Shown one piece after another: positions 46,975 to 56,470 of a DNA stretch of 64,000 bases. A program made the translations under genes and the position numbers. The notes beneath the pieces are model-generated. The model had not been told where the DNA came from, did no database searches, and saw only the letters and a list, made by a program, of their open reading frames with translations. Positions within the stretch are counted from its first letter, which is position 1. Each line of letters starts with the position of its first letter. The stretch is taken from positions 300,055-364,054 of the forward strand of contig NZ_SUNB01000003.1 in assembly GCF_007570825.1 (NCBI RefSeq). The letters run 5' to 3'. Source of the DNA: Pleionea sediminis. GTDB lineage: Bacteria > Pseudomonadota > Gammaproteobacteria > Enterobacterales > Kangiellaceae.

Positions 46975-48978
46975 TTATTGAGGATGGCGCCAATATTGAA
47001 AGCCAGCAGCCGACCAACGATTGAAATAACAGGCTTTACCACCGCCGCTGGAAATACAGCGCTGAACCATTGACGTATCAAAAGGACCATAAACTTCCGT
47101 CACTTCACCGCGACTGTTTTTCTCGACACAGTGCCACCCAAAATCTTTTGAACGAAAAGCTCCAAGTGGACAGTCACTATTTTCACGAATCGCCAAAAAC
47201 CATTCTGTTGACCAGCGACTTAATTGAACAGCTTCACCGTTGATCTCTGTTGTAAATTGACTATTACAAGCTGCACCACCGCCCCACTCATTGCATTTCT
47301 CGTGCATCCGTTCAGTAAATGGGCCATAGGTGTCCGTTTCATTACGACATACCATTAAAGCACCATCATACTTTGTATCTTCGGGACAATAAGCAGCCTG
47401 TTGGCTTGAATCGCTGTTAATTTTAGAAACCCAGTTTTCCAGAGTTGGTTGTGGTAATAGATAACCCGCGTAGATATATCCTTCTTGACCCTCATGAGTA
47501 ATATGTAAATACAATTGATTATTTGAGTCTTGTGTGACTAATCCTTTAACTAAAACAATCGTATCTCGATCCAGTACTCCAACTTTCTCACCACCAGGCG
47601 TCGCTCGAAAGTTCAATCGATTTATAGCAATTGAAACCCAATCGTTAATAACAGGAATAGAGTACTGCGTTGGTGAATCGATAGTCGCTTGCGTCCATGT
47701 TTTATAGTCCTGCTTCGTTCCCCCCCAAATATATCCCTCTTGATTTTTATACAATACTTTATAAAAACGCTTAAGTTCTGAATTATCAAATACAACAATG
47801 TCCAAAACTTGAAAGCGCTGTCCCCTTTCAAGATGTTCAACTAATTCGCCATTAGGCGTTGCTCTTAAATTATTCTCTTTTTTAAGTTCGATAAAGCTCC
47901 CGACCGGAGACAAACCTGCAACATTATCAAAACATAATTTGTGAGGATTATAGAGTCGACGACTAATTCCATTCGTATCTCCCTCGTTTAGACGGATAAT
48001 AGTTGACGAGTTAAAAGAACCCACGCTAACAAGACAGGCGGAGTGCCGCATATCGGCGACACAATGTAATCTTTGTCCATCGAAAACACAGGCGGCATTA
48101 TCATGCGTTTGCAGTAATTTGTTGTACCATTCATCGGTATTTATATCACCGTCTGGGGGACAGTTTGCACCGCCATTAGCTAAGCACGGAACGTTAATTT
48201 TTGATGACTGATTGCGATCAGCGACAAAATTTTCCCACAACTTTCGATCATACTTTTGCGCAAAACCTTTATCATTTCGAGCCCATCGATGATTTGGATT
48301 AGTCCATCGGCAGGAAGCTCTCGGCCCACCATTATATTGTGAATACGCTTCGCGAGATCGATTTCGCCAGGTGTTTCCATAACGCTGAATACACCACTTA
48401 AAATTTGCACCACGCCAGGCCGTATAATATTCATCAAGTGAATACAGCATGTTAGTAATCAGTTCCCAGCCCTTTCCTTGCCGAGTCGCGGTGTAATGTG
48501 CCCTATCGTCAACTTGCATCAATCCGTGACCATGCCCAAAATCACCACGCATCATTTTATAGCGGCCATCTTGTCTTGCTTTACGGTAATGCGACCAATA
48601 ACTTTCTTGATGTGCAACAGCTAAGGCCGCATGTTGAAATGCGGTGAGTTCGCTTCGACTCACGTTTGGTTTACGAGACTGGATATAATAGGCCGCAACC
48701 TCCTTAATCATCGAGTAGGTCTCTTGCATGTAACGATTTCGCTCTGTCGCGTAATCACGACTTTGCATAAATAAGACCGGTTGATAATTTCTAATAATGT
48801 GCTGATCACTACCAAAAGCGTTCGCATCACAACCATAAGGCGCAATACCAAATGTCCAGTCACCTGAAACTCGATTGTTGCACTTCCAATAATCAGGAGT
48901 CTCATTCCACTCAGCCATAGCCGTATTAAAAAAGGCCACCATCCCTATACCTATTAATAAGCGAATAAAACTCACCAT
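46975..48978 (-). CDS. Secreted lytic transglycosylase with SH3 domains and two YGPF modules
   Basis: 667 residues. Signal peptide (1-22). SLT domain at about 85-250: catalytic Glu in VAHQESYW, GHGLMQVDD and SQYNGGPRA. Then a linker with several cysteines, two bacterial SH3 domains (about 365-420 and 445-510; ENNLRATPNGELV, NRLNFRATPGGEKVGV), and two C-terminal modules (about 530-667) with YGPF, C..GGG.AC and RWS shared with the FAD oxidoreductase. It should cleave peptidoglycan glycan strands. First gene of the operon; the promoter lies in 48979-49424. Confidence 0.87.
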   Translation of the reverse strand: MVSFIRLLIGIGMVAFFNTAMAEWNETPDYWKCNNRVSGDWTFGIAPYGCDANAFGSDQHIIRNYQPVLFMQSRDYATERNRYMQETYSMIKEVAAYYIQSRKPNVSRSELTAFQHAALAVAHQESYWSHYRKARQDGRYKMMRGDFGHGHGLMQVDDRAHYTATRQGKGWELITNMLYSLDEYYTAWRGANFKWCIQRYGNTWRNRSREAYSQYNGGPRASCRWTNPNHRWARNDKGFAQKYDRKLWENFVADRNQSSKINVPCLANGGANCPPDGDINTDEWYNKLLQTHDNAACVFDGQRLHCVADMRHSACLVSVGSFNSSTIIRLNEGDTNGISRRLYNPHKLCFDNVAGLSPVGSFIELKKENNLRATPNGELVEHLERGQRFQVLDIVVFDNSELKRFYKVLYKNQEGYIWGGTKQDYKTWTQATIDSPTQYSIPVINDWVSIAINRLNFRATPGGEKVGVLDRDTIVLVKGLVTQDSNNQLYLHITHEGQEGYIYAGYLLPQPTLENWVSKINSDSSQQAAYCPEDTKYDGALMVCRNETDTYGPFTERMHEKCNEWGGGAACNSQFTTEINGEAVQLSRWSTEWFLAIRENSDCPLGAFRSKDFGWHCVEKNSRGEVTEVYGPFDTSMVQRCISSGGGKACYFNRWSAAGFQYWRHPQ

Positions 48979-49424
48979 AAAAACCTCTGTTTTTTTTGAA
49001 TCAAAATAAAGTAATGAATAAAAACGAATTCAAATTATCCGATGACGAGAACTATGAACCTAGGTCGTAAAAGGTCAGGTAATTTGCAATTAAAGACAGG
49101 TTGTTTATTTTGCGGGCAAGTTCACATTCGTTTATCTCATCATTGAATCATAATCGACGCCCTCAGTTGTATAGACAGTTAATTTTAATGAATGGACAAA
49201 AGGAAATAGCTCTCAATCAGGGTGATACTTTACGAACAAACTTCAACGCTTAATGGTTTATACAATCGTTAATAGGCGATTATTCATTAACTTTTTGAGC
49301 CCAGAAAGATCGAAAAGTGTAAAATAACGATTGTCTTCGCAGCAATATTGATAAATCAAACACGTTGCAAACAATCACCCAATTGTATAATAGTGAAATA
49401 AAAACATAGCTCAGAGAAGGAACG
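48979..49424. other. Divergent regulatory region of the exported-protein operon and AraC gene
   Basis: 446 bases with no gene. It is between the divergent starts of the lytic transglycosylase and the AraC regulator, so an AraC-type operator would be expected. I do not see a clear repeat. AAGGA precedes the AraC start at 49425. Confidence 0.4.
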
Positions 49425-50405
49425 ATGAACTGGGATCTATTATCATTACTCAAGCAATTGGTGAAAGACCGACGCCTCGCGGTCAGTCATGAAGAACTCG
49501 ATGACACTTTTAATGCACTCTCGCCAGCATCTCCAAAGCAAAAAGCCATTTATTCGATTATTGGACGAATCATACAAACCAGTGGCCAGGCAGAAATCGG
49601 CATGTCCGTTGGAAAATACATAAATCCCAATTCTTTTCATGGTTTGGGTTATTTATTTATGACAGCAGATAATCTCGTTATGGCTTGTGAGCGAATTTGC
49701 GAGTTTCCCTTATTTTTTCAAAGTCTGGTCTCAATATCGACCCACATGAATAGTGATAACTTAGAGTTCCGAGTCGAAAATAACGCAAACTGCACAATGA
49801 CAAATGCAATAATAAATGAAGCCACTCTGGGAATTATTTATCAATACACCAATTGGCTCAGCCGAGAAGTCATTTCAGATTGTGACATTGAGTTAGTTCA
49901 TGGACCTATCAGTGGTAATGCCACTTATGAGAAATACTTTAATGCTGAACCAAAATTTAAAGCCCAATGTAATCAATTACGCTTTCCATTGAAAACAGCC
50001 CTTTCACCACTACTGACGAGCGAGCCAGAATATCATTGCGCTTTATACAGCAAGCTAAAACAAAAACACGAACAAATGTCACAAAGCTTCCTTGCCCGAA
50101 CCCAGAACGCGATTCGAAATGGATTAAAACTGGGGCGTATTTCACGCCAACGTGTTGCCAGTGAATTGAGTTTAAGTGAGAAAACTCTCGAGCGTCGTTT
50201 AAACCAGTACAATTACAGTTATCGAGAACTTATCGATACGATACGACTTGAGCTGGCTCAAAAATATTTGTCTCAAACACAGTATTCTATTGATGATATC
50301 GCACGTAATTTAGGCTATTGCGATCGTAGCACTTTCTCAAAAGCTTACAAAAAGTGGACCGGAGTTACCCCAGGATTTCATCGACAAAAACAATTACGCG
50401 AATAA
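49425..50405 (+). CDS. AraC-family transcriptional regulator
   Basis: 326 residues with an N-terminal arabinose-binding-like domain of the AraC_binding_2/OruR type (about 20-200) and a C-terminal double helix-turn-helix (VASELSLSEKTLERRLNQ and IDDIARNLGYCDRSTFSKAYKKWTG in two parts). It is divergent from the lytic transglycosylase operon and could regulate it, but this is inferred from position only. ATG preceded by GAAGGA. Confidence 0.9.
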   Translation: MNWDLLSLLKQLVKDRRLAVSHEELDDTFNALSPASPKQKAIYSIIGRIIQTSGQAEIGMSVGKYINPNSFHGLGYLFMTADNLVMACERICEFPLFFQSLVSISTHMNSDNLEFRVENNANCTMTNAIINEATLGIIYQYTNWLSREVISDCDIELVHGPISGNATYEKYFNAEPKFKAQCNQLRFPLKTALSPLLTSEPEYHCALYSKLKQKHEQMSQSFLARTQNAIRNGLKLGRISRQRVASELSLSEKTLERRLNQYNYSYRELIDTIRLELAQKYLSQTQYSIDDIARNLGYCDRSTFSKAYKKWTGVTPGFHRQKQLRE

Positions 50406-50417
50406 TTCTGTTTCTTG

Positions 50418-50783
50418 TTAACTGTTCATCATCAGCGAATAACTGAACGTTTTATAACTCAAGTAAAATAATAATAAAGTAATTAAGCAAAAAGTGACTG
50501 CGCAAAGCCAGCTTAAAAACAAAGCAACTCTTTTGGTCACTCGGGTCAGGAAATTGTCGCTATCCGAAATAATAGGCGTTGGCTTATAAAAAGATATTGC
50601 TATACCATAGAGAGCAAGACACCATACAAATGTAGAGGCAAGAGGCAAAATATAAGCGTCCAGATTTTTGTCGCTGCTAAAAATAAAATAAGCCAGGAGA
50701 AAAACGTCAACTATTCCGATAGTTAATATTATACGCCTGACGGGGTATAACTTTAGGGCCAATCCTCGCATTGTCTTATACAT
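50418..50783 (-). CDS. Small integral membrane protein
   Basis: 121 residues with four predicted membrane segments (IILTIGIVDVFLLAYFIF, ILPLASTFVWCLALYGIAI, VALFLSWLCAVTFCLITLL and a short last one). No known family. It converges on the AraC gene with a 12-base gap. Probably real because of the clean hydrophobic pattern. Confidence 0.6.
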   Translation of the reverse strand: MYKTMRGLALKLYPVRRIILTIGIVDVFLLAYFIFSSDKNLDAYILPLASTFVWCLALYGIAISFYKPTPIISDSDNFLTRVTKRVALFLSWLCAVTFCLITLLLFYLSYKTFSYSLMMNS

Positions 50784-50881
50784 AATACTCTCGATATTAA
50801 TAGAGCCGAATAAATTGACTGCTCAAATTACGTCACTCAATACCAATAATACTTGAGATTGTTGTCAGAAGCTCCGTTGAC

Positions 50882-51805
50882 TCATTGAGTCAGTAATTTT
50901 ATCTCTTTAGCCAGTCGCTGACTCAAACGCTGTTTGATTTTGTTGGCGTACATACGACAACCTTGTGGATTTATAAGACCATTTGTACCAGAGAGACGTT
51001 TGCGCATATCACTGGCTGAAGGATGTGGCGTAACCAAAATGTCACAATTCAACTCCGCCAACTGATTTAATCCCTCTTGATAAGCGTTTACATAATCGGG
51101 ATGATCACTAAAGTGATAAGTATCATGACTAATGGGTGACAAGCTATCCGCATAAACAATGTAAACACATTGTTTATTTTCACAAGATTGCCACTGCCAA
51201 GTTAACGCTCCGGGAGTATGCCCGGGAGTTGCCAACGGAGTTAACGATAAGTCATCTAAAACAACTTTTTTGCCATTCATTACAATACCATCAACTCTTG
51301 ATGCAGGAAAAGGATTATGCATGCCGGCTTGTGGATCAATATCAATAGCAACACCGGTACGCAAGACAAGAGCCGCTTGAGAAGAAGCTAACAGTTTTGC
51401 ACCACTCAAGCTTTGTAAATCAGCAAGACCTGCCACGTGATCAAAGTGCTCATGACTGTGGAGCAGAATTTTAACATCGTTAATCGAAAAACCGAGGGCT
51501 TTGATATTCTTAGCAACAAGCTTGGCTCCAGCCTCAGTGCCACCATCGATAAGAATATGGCCACTTTTACCGGTTATTAAAATGGAAGCAATACCGCAGG
51601 TTCCCACATAATAACTATTCCCATAAATTTTGAATGGAGGGCCCATTTTGTCCCAGTCATCCCAATCCTTACAGGTAACAGCCCAGTCTTTCTCTGAGTG
51701 CTTCTCAACCTCTAGATTATTAATATTCATACACCCGATCAGATTAACCAAGCATAGTGAACCAACCAGTAAATATAAAACTCGAAAAGCTTTCACCAAT
51801 AACAT
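50882..51805 (-). CDS. Subclass B3 metallo-beta-lactamase, predicted lipoprotein
   Basis: About 307 residues from the ATG at 51805 (AGGGG upstream); an ATG at 51868 is also open. The signal peptide has a lipobox LIGC, so the mature enzyme may be lipidated. The metallo-beta-lactamase fold has the B3 zinc pattern HSHEHFDH, the histidine in ATPGHTPG and the histidine in LVTPHPSAS. B3 enzymes hydrolyse penicillins, cephalosporins and carbapenems, but relatives with other substrates exist. It follows a hotdog thioesterase gene. Confidence 0.87.
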   Translation of the reverse strand: MLLVKAFRVLYLLVGSLCLVNLIGCMNINNLEVEKHSEKDWAVTCKDWDDWDKMGPPFKIYGNSYYVGTCGIASILITGKSGHILIDGGTEAGAKLVAKNIKALGFSINDVKILLHSHEHFDHVAGLADLQSLSGAKLLASSQAALVLRTGVAIDIDPQAGMHNPFPASRVDGIVMNGKKVVLDDLSLTPLATPGHTPGALTWQWQSCENKQCVYIVYADSLSPISHDTYHFSDHPDYVNAYQEGLNQLAELNCDILVTPHPSASDMRKRLSGTNGLINPQGCRMYANKIKQRLSQRLAKEIKLLTQ

Positions 51806-51874
51806 CGGCCCCTGCTCTACATGTGTCTTTTTAGGCATGCCACACGTCTTCTCTAATCTGTATGCCAAAAATGA

Positions 51875-52309
51875 TTAACCGCGGCGTATCATGCAAGTTG
51901 CCGTCGCATGTGCGTACAACACGCCTTCACTATCCCGGATAAATCCCTCTGAAACACCGATAGATTTCGAAACATGTAACACTTTACCTTCTACCGAAAG
52001 CAAAGCATCTTTCGGAATGGCTTTTAGCATCTTTACATTCAAATCGACGGTCGCATAACCATCGCCAGGAGCAAGTTCAGTATGAACAGAACAACCAGTA
52101 ACAGAATCTAAAACCGTCGCCGCGAAGCCGCCATGAACACCGCCCATAGGATTTGTATGACGTTCGTCGGCTTTCACTTCAAAAGTCACAATCCCTCGTT
52201 CTGCAGCCATCATTTTCATTGGAATCGTTTCAGACATACTCGGATGAGGAATTTTTCCATCAATAATTGCCTGAATGATTTCTAAACCGGAGAGTTCTTT
52301 TAAATTCAT
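51875..52309 (-). CDS. PaaI-type hotdog thioesterase
   Basis: 144 residues of the hotdog thioesterase superfamily. The motif HTNPMGGVHGGFAATVLDS with the catalytic-loop GGVHGG is typical of PaaI/YbgC-like acyl-CoA thioesterases. Substrate unknown. It directly precedes the beta-lactamase gene and might share a transcript. Confidence 0.85.
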   Translation of the reverse strand: MNLKELSGLEIIQAIIDGKIPHPSMSETIPMKMMAAERGIVTFEVKADERHTNPMGGVHGGFAATVLDSVTGCSVHTELAPGDGYATVDLNVKMLKAIPKDALLSVEGKVLHVSKSIGVSEGFIRDSEGVLYAHATATCMIRRG

Positions 52310-52347
52310 CGTTAATCTTCTTGTATAAAAAGTAATGGAGTCGCCAC

Positions 52348-52806
52348 TTACAGCTCTAAAACCATAGGATAATAAACAATACCGCCTTTTATCTGGCGAC
52401 CACCTTCATGCGTAAAGCCAAAACTTTCATAAACTGGAATCGCCATCGTAGACGATTTAACCCAATATTTTCCACCATTGCCCATCTTCTCACATATACC
52501 TTGAGCTTTCATCCAAAGTTGTCGAGACACTCCCTGACCTCTCGAATTCGGAAGAACGAATAAATGATACACATAGTTGTAGGAGTAAATGGTAATTATT
52601 CCGACGATCATATGTTTTTCGATACAGCATAATGTTAAATAATCATTACTATTTATCCGCTCTTCAATTGCAGAAAGTTTATTGGGCCCCATAAAACTCA
52701 GTTGACCTTGCTTGTCAAAATCCGGATTGCTGTCTGGCTGAACCGCCGTTAAGATTAATGCTCGTATTTCTTTTGCGTCTTCGATAGTTGCTTTTCTAAT
52801 GTTCAT
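52348..52806 (-). CDS. GNAT-family N-acetyltransferase
   Basis: 152 residues of the GNAT fold, with the acetyl-CoA loop LPNSRGQGVSRQLW and the C-terminal IPVYESFGF. Substrate unknown. Upstream of the thioesterase with a 38-base gap, so possibly the same operon. Confidence 0.85.
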   Translation of the reverse strand: MNIRKATIEDAKEIRALILTAVQPDSNPDFDKQGQLSFMGPNKLSAIEERINSNDYLTLCCIEKHMIVGIITIYSYNYVYHLFVLPNSRGQGVSRQLWMKAQGICEKMGNGGKYWVKSSTMAIPVYESFGFTHEGGRQIKGGIVYYPMVLEL

Positions 52807-52896
52807 TATACTTTCATATAAAAGATGTGAGTGCAGGTACTTTAATGATCATAACTGTTCGTTTATTAGCTTGAAAAATCATTAATATAAATTTCA

Positions 52897-53088
52897 TTAC
52901 ATTATTCGAAATTTCAAGCTTTTTCTATAAATAACAAAACCTGTCATCAGATAAAACACACTTCCCAAACCTATCAACAATGTCATACTCAGCGACAGGC
53001 TTTCAAAAATTAGCACTGAACATACCTGAATAGCGAATAGTCCAAAGTACACACTAACTCCATACTTAATACCTTTGTGTCTAGCCAT
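52897..53088 (-). CDS. Small membrane protein
   Basis: 63 residues with two membrane helices (VSVYFGLFAIQVCSVLIF and MTLLIGLGSVFYLMTGFVIY) and basic ends. No family recognised. Confidence 0.5.
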   Translation of the reverse strand: MARHKGIKYGVSVYFGLFAIQVCSVLIFESLSLSMTLLIGLGSVFYLMTGFVIYRKSLKFRIM

Positions 53089-53323
53089 TTTATAATTTTA
53101 GCACGAAAGAAGAAATACTACCTTGACACGCGGGACATAAAACTTTGTGTTCGAGTGAAACCATCGGTATTTCAGGTAAAATCATATCTTATGCATCCTA
53201 ACTCTACTGAAGCTTTTGCTTTCAGAGCAATTATGTAAATTTAACCCATTATAGAAACCCAACAATTTTTTCGAAAGCTACCGAATAGATTATGTATTAA
53301 TCACTCAATATAAAACAATTCTT

Positions 53324-54058
53324 CTATAAACTCTCTTCAGGAAAAGCTGGCTCAAATTCCCCACCTAATCCGATATATTGAGTATCCTTAATTAATTGAC
53401 TCAAATATTTAACATACCCTGATAGCTCAGGATCATCTATTTTATTAACTTCCAAATTAAATTTTTGAATGTACTCATCGCTTTTCTCGACTCCATCAAA
53501 ATGTCTGGAATAATTGGCAGCCAAATACAAATACTCTATTTTCTTATCTTGTGATAGGTCTTGCTTTAAAAACTCTTGAATTTGATCATAAGCGGCTTTT
53601 CTGTATTTTCTCGATTTGTCTAAATCCCCAAACTCCTGATGCCATCTTGCATAAACTCGGGTTAGCGAGTTTCTATACTCCGGTGTGAAAGACCTGAGTG
53701 CATTGATAGACTCAAGCATTTCGACCATTTGCCGCGTCGATGGATGTTTTAACCTATTCACGCTCAAATACTGTTTGACCTTTTCAATCTCTACTTCACT
53801 CAAATTTTCAAAATCTGACATAAACGATAGATAACCTGAGCTTTCACAAAACCATATTCCTTGAGCATCGGTATATGGCCAGAATACCTGATCATATTTT
53901 GAAGGCCATTGGTATATATACCCACCATAACTTAACGGTTCCATGACATTGCATGTTTTTCCTTTGACAATGGGGTCATCAACCGTTGACTCAGCCCAAC
54001 TCGTTGCAAACCCTAAGTGACTGAATACTAAAAAACAAAGTATTAATAAAAGCCTCAA
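53324..54058 (-). CDS. Secreted protein of unknown function
   Basis: 244 residues with a signal peptide (LLLILCFLVFSHLGFATSWA), cysteines at CNV and WFCES, and a C-terminal helical half with tetratricopeptide-like spacing (HQEFGDLDKSRKYRKAAYDQ, EYLYLAANYSRHFDGVEKSD). Family not recognised. It lies in the minus-strand series of small genes; no attC was found at its ends. Confidence 0.65.
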   Translation of the reverse strand: MRLLLILCFLVFSHLGFATSWAESTVDDPIVKGKTCNVMEPLSYGGYIYQWPSKYDQVFWPYTDAQGIWFCESSGYLSFMSDFENLSEVEIEKVKQYLSVNRLKHPSTRQMVEMLESINALRSFTPEYRNSLTRVYARWHQEFGDLDKSRKYRKAAYDQIQEFLKQDLSQDKKIEYLYLAANYSRHFDGVEKSDEYIQKFNLEVNKIDDPELSGYVKYLSQLIKDTQYIGLGGEFEPAFPEESL

Positions 54059-54279
54059 TTTTCACTCCTTAAAATACTGATAAACAACAAAAACTAACTA
54101 AATTTCATAATAGCTTTCTTAAGAAAGGTAGACATCGTTTCTCAAAAGAAAAGAATCCCAACGCACCTAATCTATTTAACGTTCAAAACTCTGAAAAGTA
54201 TCTACGATTAAACAACATGCAAAAATCACAACAAATTCTGACGACTTTTCAGAAGCCAATCAAAAACACCAAAATGCCT

Positions 54280-54579
54280 TTAACCACCCGCATAACTAAT
54301 GAATTTATTAACTAACGTAATAACCATAAAAGTAGCTCCCATCAGCAATAGTAGAGTAGGAACGCCTAAAATAATTCGAACAAACCTCGACCGATTTTTG
54401 AAAAACTCCGAACCAAGCACAGCTCCACCAAGCCACTCAAGAAAGAACCATGCTGGCAACCCCAAAATGATAAGAGCACTCCAACTAAGTATTGTACGAG
54501 GAATAGATGGGTAAAAGTGCATGATTAAAAATGCCACTATAAATACCACAACAGCGACATAACCGATTATTTTACGCAT
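54280..54579 (-). CDS. Small membrane protein
   Basis: 99 residues with three membrane helices (AVVVFIVAFLIMHFY, ILSWSALIILGLPAWFFLEW, IILGVPTLLLLMGATFMVI). No family recognised. Upstream at 54612 there is a GTTTAAC core box and a hairpin (ATGCTTT/AAAGCAT), perhaps a decayed attC. Confidence 0.55.
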   Translation of the reverse strand: MRKIIGYVAVVVFIVAFLIMHFYPSIPRTILSWSALIILGLPAWFFLEWLGGAVLGSEFFKNRSRFVRIILGVPTLLLLMGATFMVITLVNKFISYAGG

Positions 54580-54717
54580 AACTCTCTTTATAATTTACTA
54601 TCGTAACCCGTGTTTAACAACGCAATGCTTTTCAAAGCATCTTATCTAATCGGCAGTGACCTAATTTGGCAGGCTCTTAATGCCAACATCTAGTGTTTTC
54701 CATCATTCCATATTACT

Positions 54718-55233
54718 TTACTCGCTTGGCTCTCGAAGCGAATATTCATAGAAAACTACGCCTTCCTCACTAGCAACTTGTTCTACAAAGCCTAACTTCT
54801 TTAGCAAACTTACGGAGGCCATGTTCGATGACTCGACGCCAGCTATGAGTTTTACCCATGCTTCCTCTTCGGTAACTTCATCTATGAAACCACGCAGTAA
54901 CTCACTTGCTAAACCTCTACCCCAGTACTTTTCAGAAAGCAGGTAACCAATATGAGCATCACGACCATTTTCCACATAGGCGAACAAGAAACCAACCAGT
55001 TCACCATTCGCTAACTTCACCAGAAACAATCGACTTTTCGACAACATTCGGTCGAGCCAGACTTCGGCCGCTTCTTGTGAATTAATACTATGAAAATAAG
55101 GAGGAAGACTCTCAACAACTGATGAAGATAAAATTAACGGTATTTGTTTTAGCAAGTACTCTCTCTCAGAATTAGAGAGGCTTCCATTAATTTCAATAAT
55201 TTTCAGCCGAGGAGTTTCAAATAACAATGCCAC
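54718..55233 (-). CDS. GNAT-family N-acetyltransferase (RimJ/RimL-like)
   Basis: 171 residues. It starts like RimJ/RimL acetyltransferases (FETPRLKIIEI) and has the acetyl-CoA loop KYWGRGLASELLR and the NMASVSLLKKLGF helix. Substrate unknown. Acetyltransferases are frequent integron cassette cargo, but no attC is visible at this one. Confidence 0.85.
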   Translation of the reverse strand: MALLFETPRLKIIEINGSLSNSEREYLLKQIPLILSSSVVESLPPYFHSINSQEAAEVWLDRMLSKSRLFLVKLANGELVGFLFAYVENGRDAHIGYLLSEKYWGRGLASELLRGFIDEVTEEEAWVKLIAGVESSNMASVSLLKKLGFVEQVASEEGVVFYEYSLREPSE

Positions 55234-55389
55234 TTAGCCAACACATTTTGATAAAGTCATATCTCTAATACCTTGTTTCAGGTTTTATAGCGCAATCACT
55301 TATAAAGAACGAGCCCGCGTCTGCCGACTTCTAGTACTCCATATACGATCTCAACTCCTAAGAGTCTGGAATAAACACGATCCTTATAT

Positions 55390-55797
55390 TTAGTGCCAAA
55401 CGCCTAAAATGGCTCCCATAATAGTGAACCCAACGGTATGATAACCAGCATTAATTGCGAATAGCTTAAACGACCTTTGTTCAAATAGATCATTTATTCC
55501 AAAGCACATAGCAACCCATCCAAAACCCGCCAAAAATCCATAGAAGGCTCCTGTTTCTAGTGTACTGGAGCTACCAAGAAACATTGCTAAATTAAACGCA
55601 ATGACCAAGCTCGCAATAAAGGCAAGCCCAAAAACTCTAGCCATATTTTTACTCTTCGCGCTTTCCTCCGTGATACCTGTTTCTTTCATCCATGCCTTTC
55701 CAAACACTAGAGGTGAATACCACAAACCTCCAAGAGCAAAACTTGATAACGCTGAAACGCCAATCGCATAAAAATTTAATGTTGAAATATCCATCAT
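55390..55797 (-). CDS. DUF1761 membrane protein
   Basis: 135 residues with four membrane helices; the pattern ALGGLWYSPLVFGKAWMKE at the start is typical of DUF1761. Function unknown. Often found as a single gene in cassettes or small islands. Confidence 0.75.
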   Translation of the reverse strand: MMDISTLNFYAIGVSALSSFALGGLWYSPLVFGKAWMKETGITEESAKSKNMARVFGLAFIASLVIAFNLAMFLGSSSTLETGAFYGFLAGFGWVAMCFGINDLFEQRSFKLFAINAGYHTVGFTIMGAILGVWH

Positions 55798-55929
55798 CGC
55801 CCTCTTTAACTTAATATCGATTTCTTCAATTGAAGTATACTAACCTAGGTCTTAATTAAAACTCTCTTTTGAAACCTAACAATGCAATGATCGGATCGGT
55901 CATGTGTTCCGGCCAGGTAGATTAACGAC

Positions 55930-56341
55930 CTACATTCTATTTTTATTTGATTTATACGTTAGCCATATTGCCACAATAAATAACGATGTTTTAAAACTAC
56001 CATAGAATACTATACGAACAAAGTGTGACCATGACGCTATACCAGAAACTCCCATACCCTCTTGGAACTCTGGCTTATTGACTGGCCAAAGAAGCTCTTG
56101 AAATTGATAATAAACCACAGGCGTACCAACTAAAACTATTAGCACAATTAATAACTTAAATTTATCTTTTGGCAGTAAACATGCTGTAATCAAAAGAGAA
56201 TAGGCTAAGCCTAGAATGACTGTATAGACATGTAAGGCCGACTCATTACGAAATGATTAGCGGCTCGAGAATATGTACAAATAAAAATTCACCACCTAAT
56301 ATCGTGCAGATACCAATTAGAATTCCGCGAACTGTGTCCAT
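55930..56341 (-). pseudogene. Membrane protein gene broken by a one-base frameshift
   Basis: From the ATG at 56341 (AGGGG upstream) the frame encodes MDTVRGILIGIC... to a TAA at about 56243-56245. The next frame continues as RNESALHVYTVILGLAYS and then KDKFKLLIVLIVLVGTPV to 55930. Both parts are membrane-like, so together they make one protein of about 136 residues. The shift lies in a TTT run near 56250 and fits a one-base insertion. A TTG-started short version from 56193 is also open. It could be decay or a sequencing error. Confidence 0.65.
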
Positions 56342-56470
56342 AAATCCCCTGCTTATCACCACCCGCTTCAATAAATAACTAAAAGACCCTTCTCGAGCAT
56401 TTAACGAATAGTGTGAGTTAGTGTAGAACCTATAGAAAAAGCAATTAGCAGCAACTATTTGCTAATTATC

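Noticed and set aside
54612..54680. attC site upstream of the membrane protein at 54280
   Set aside because: A GTTTAAC box and a hairpin are present but no right core box, so it is at best decayed.
55875..55930. attC site near 55.9 kb
   Set aside because: ACCTAAC is a good left box but no GTTRRRY partner follows.
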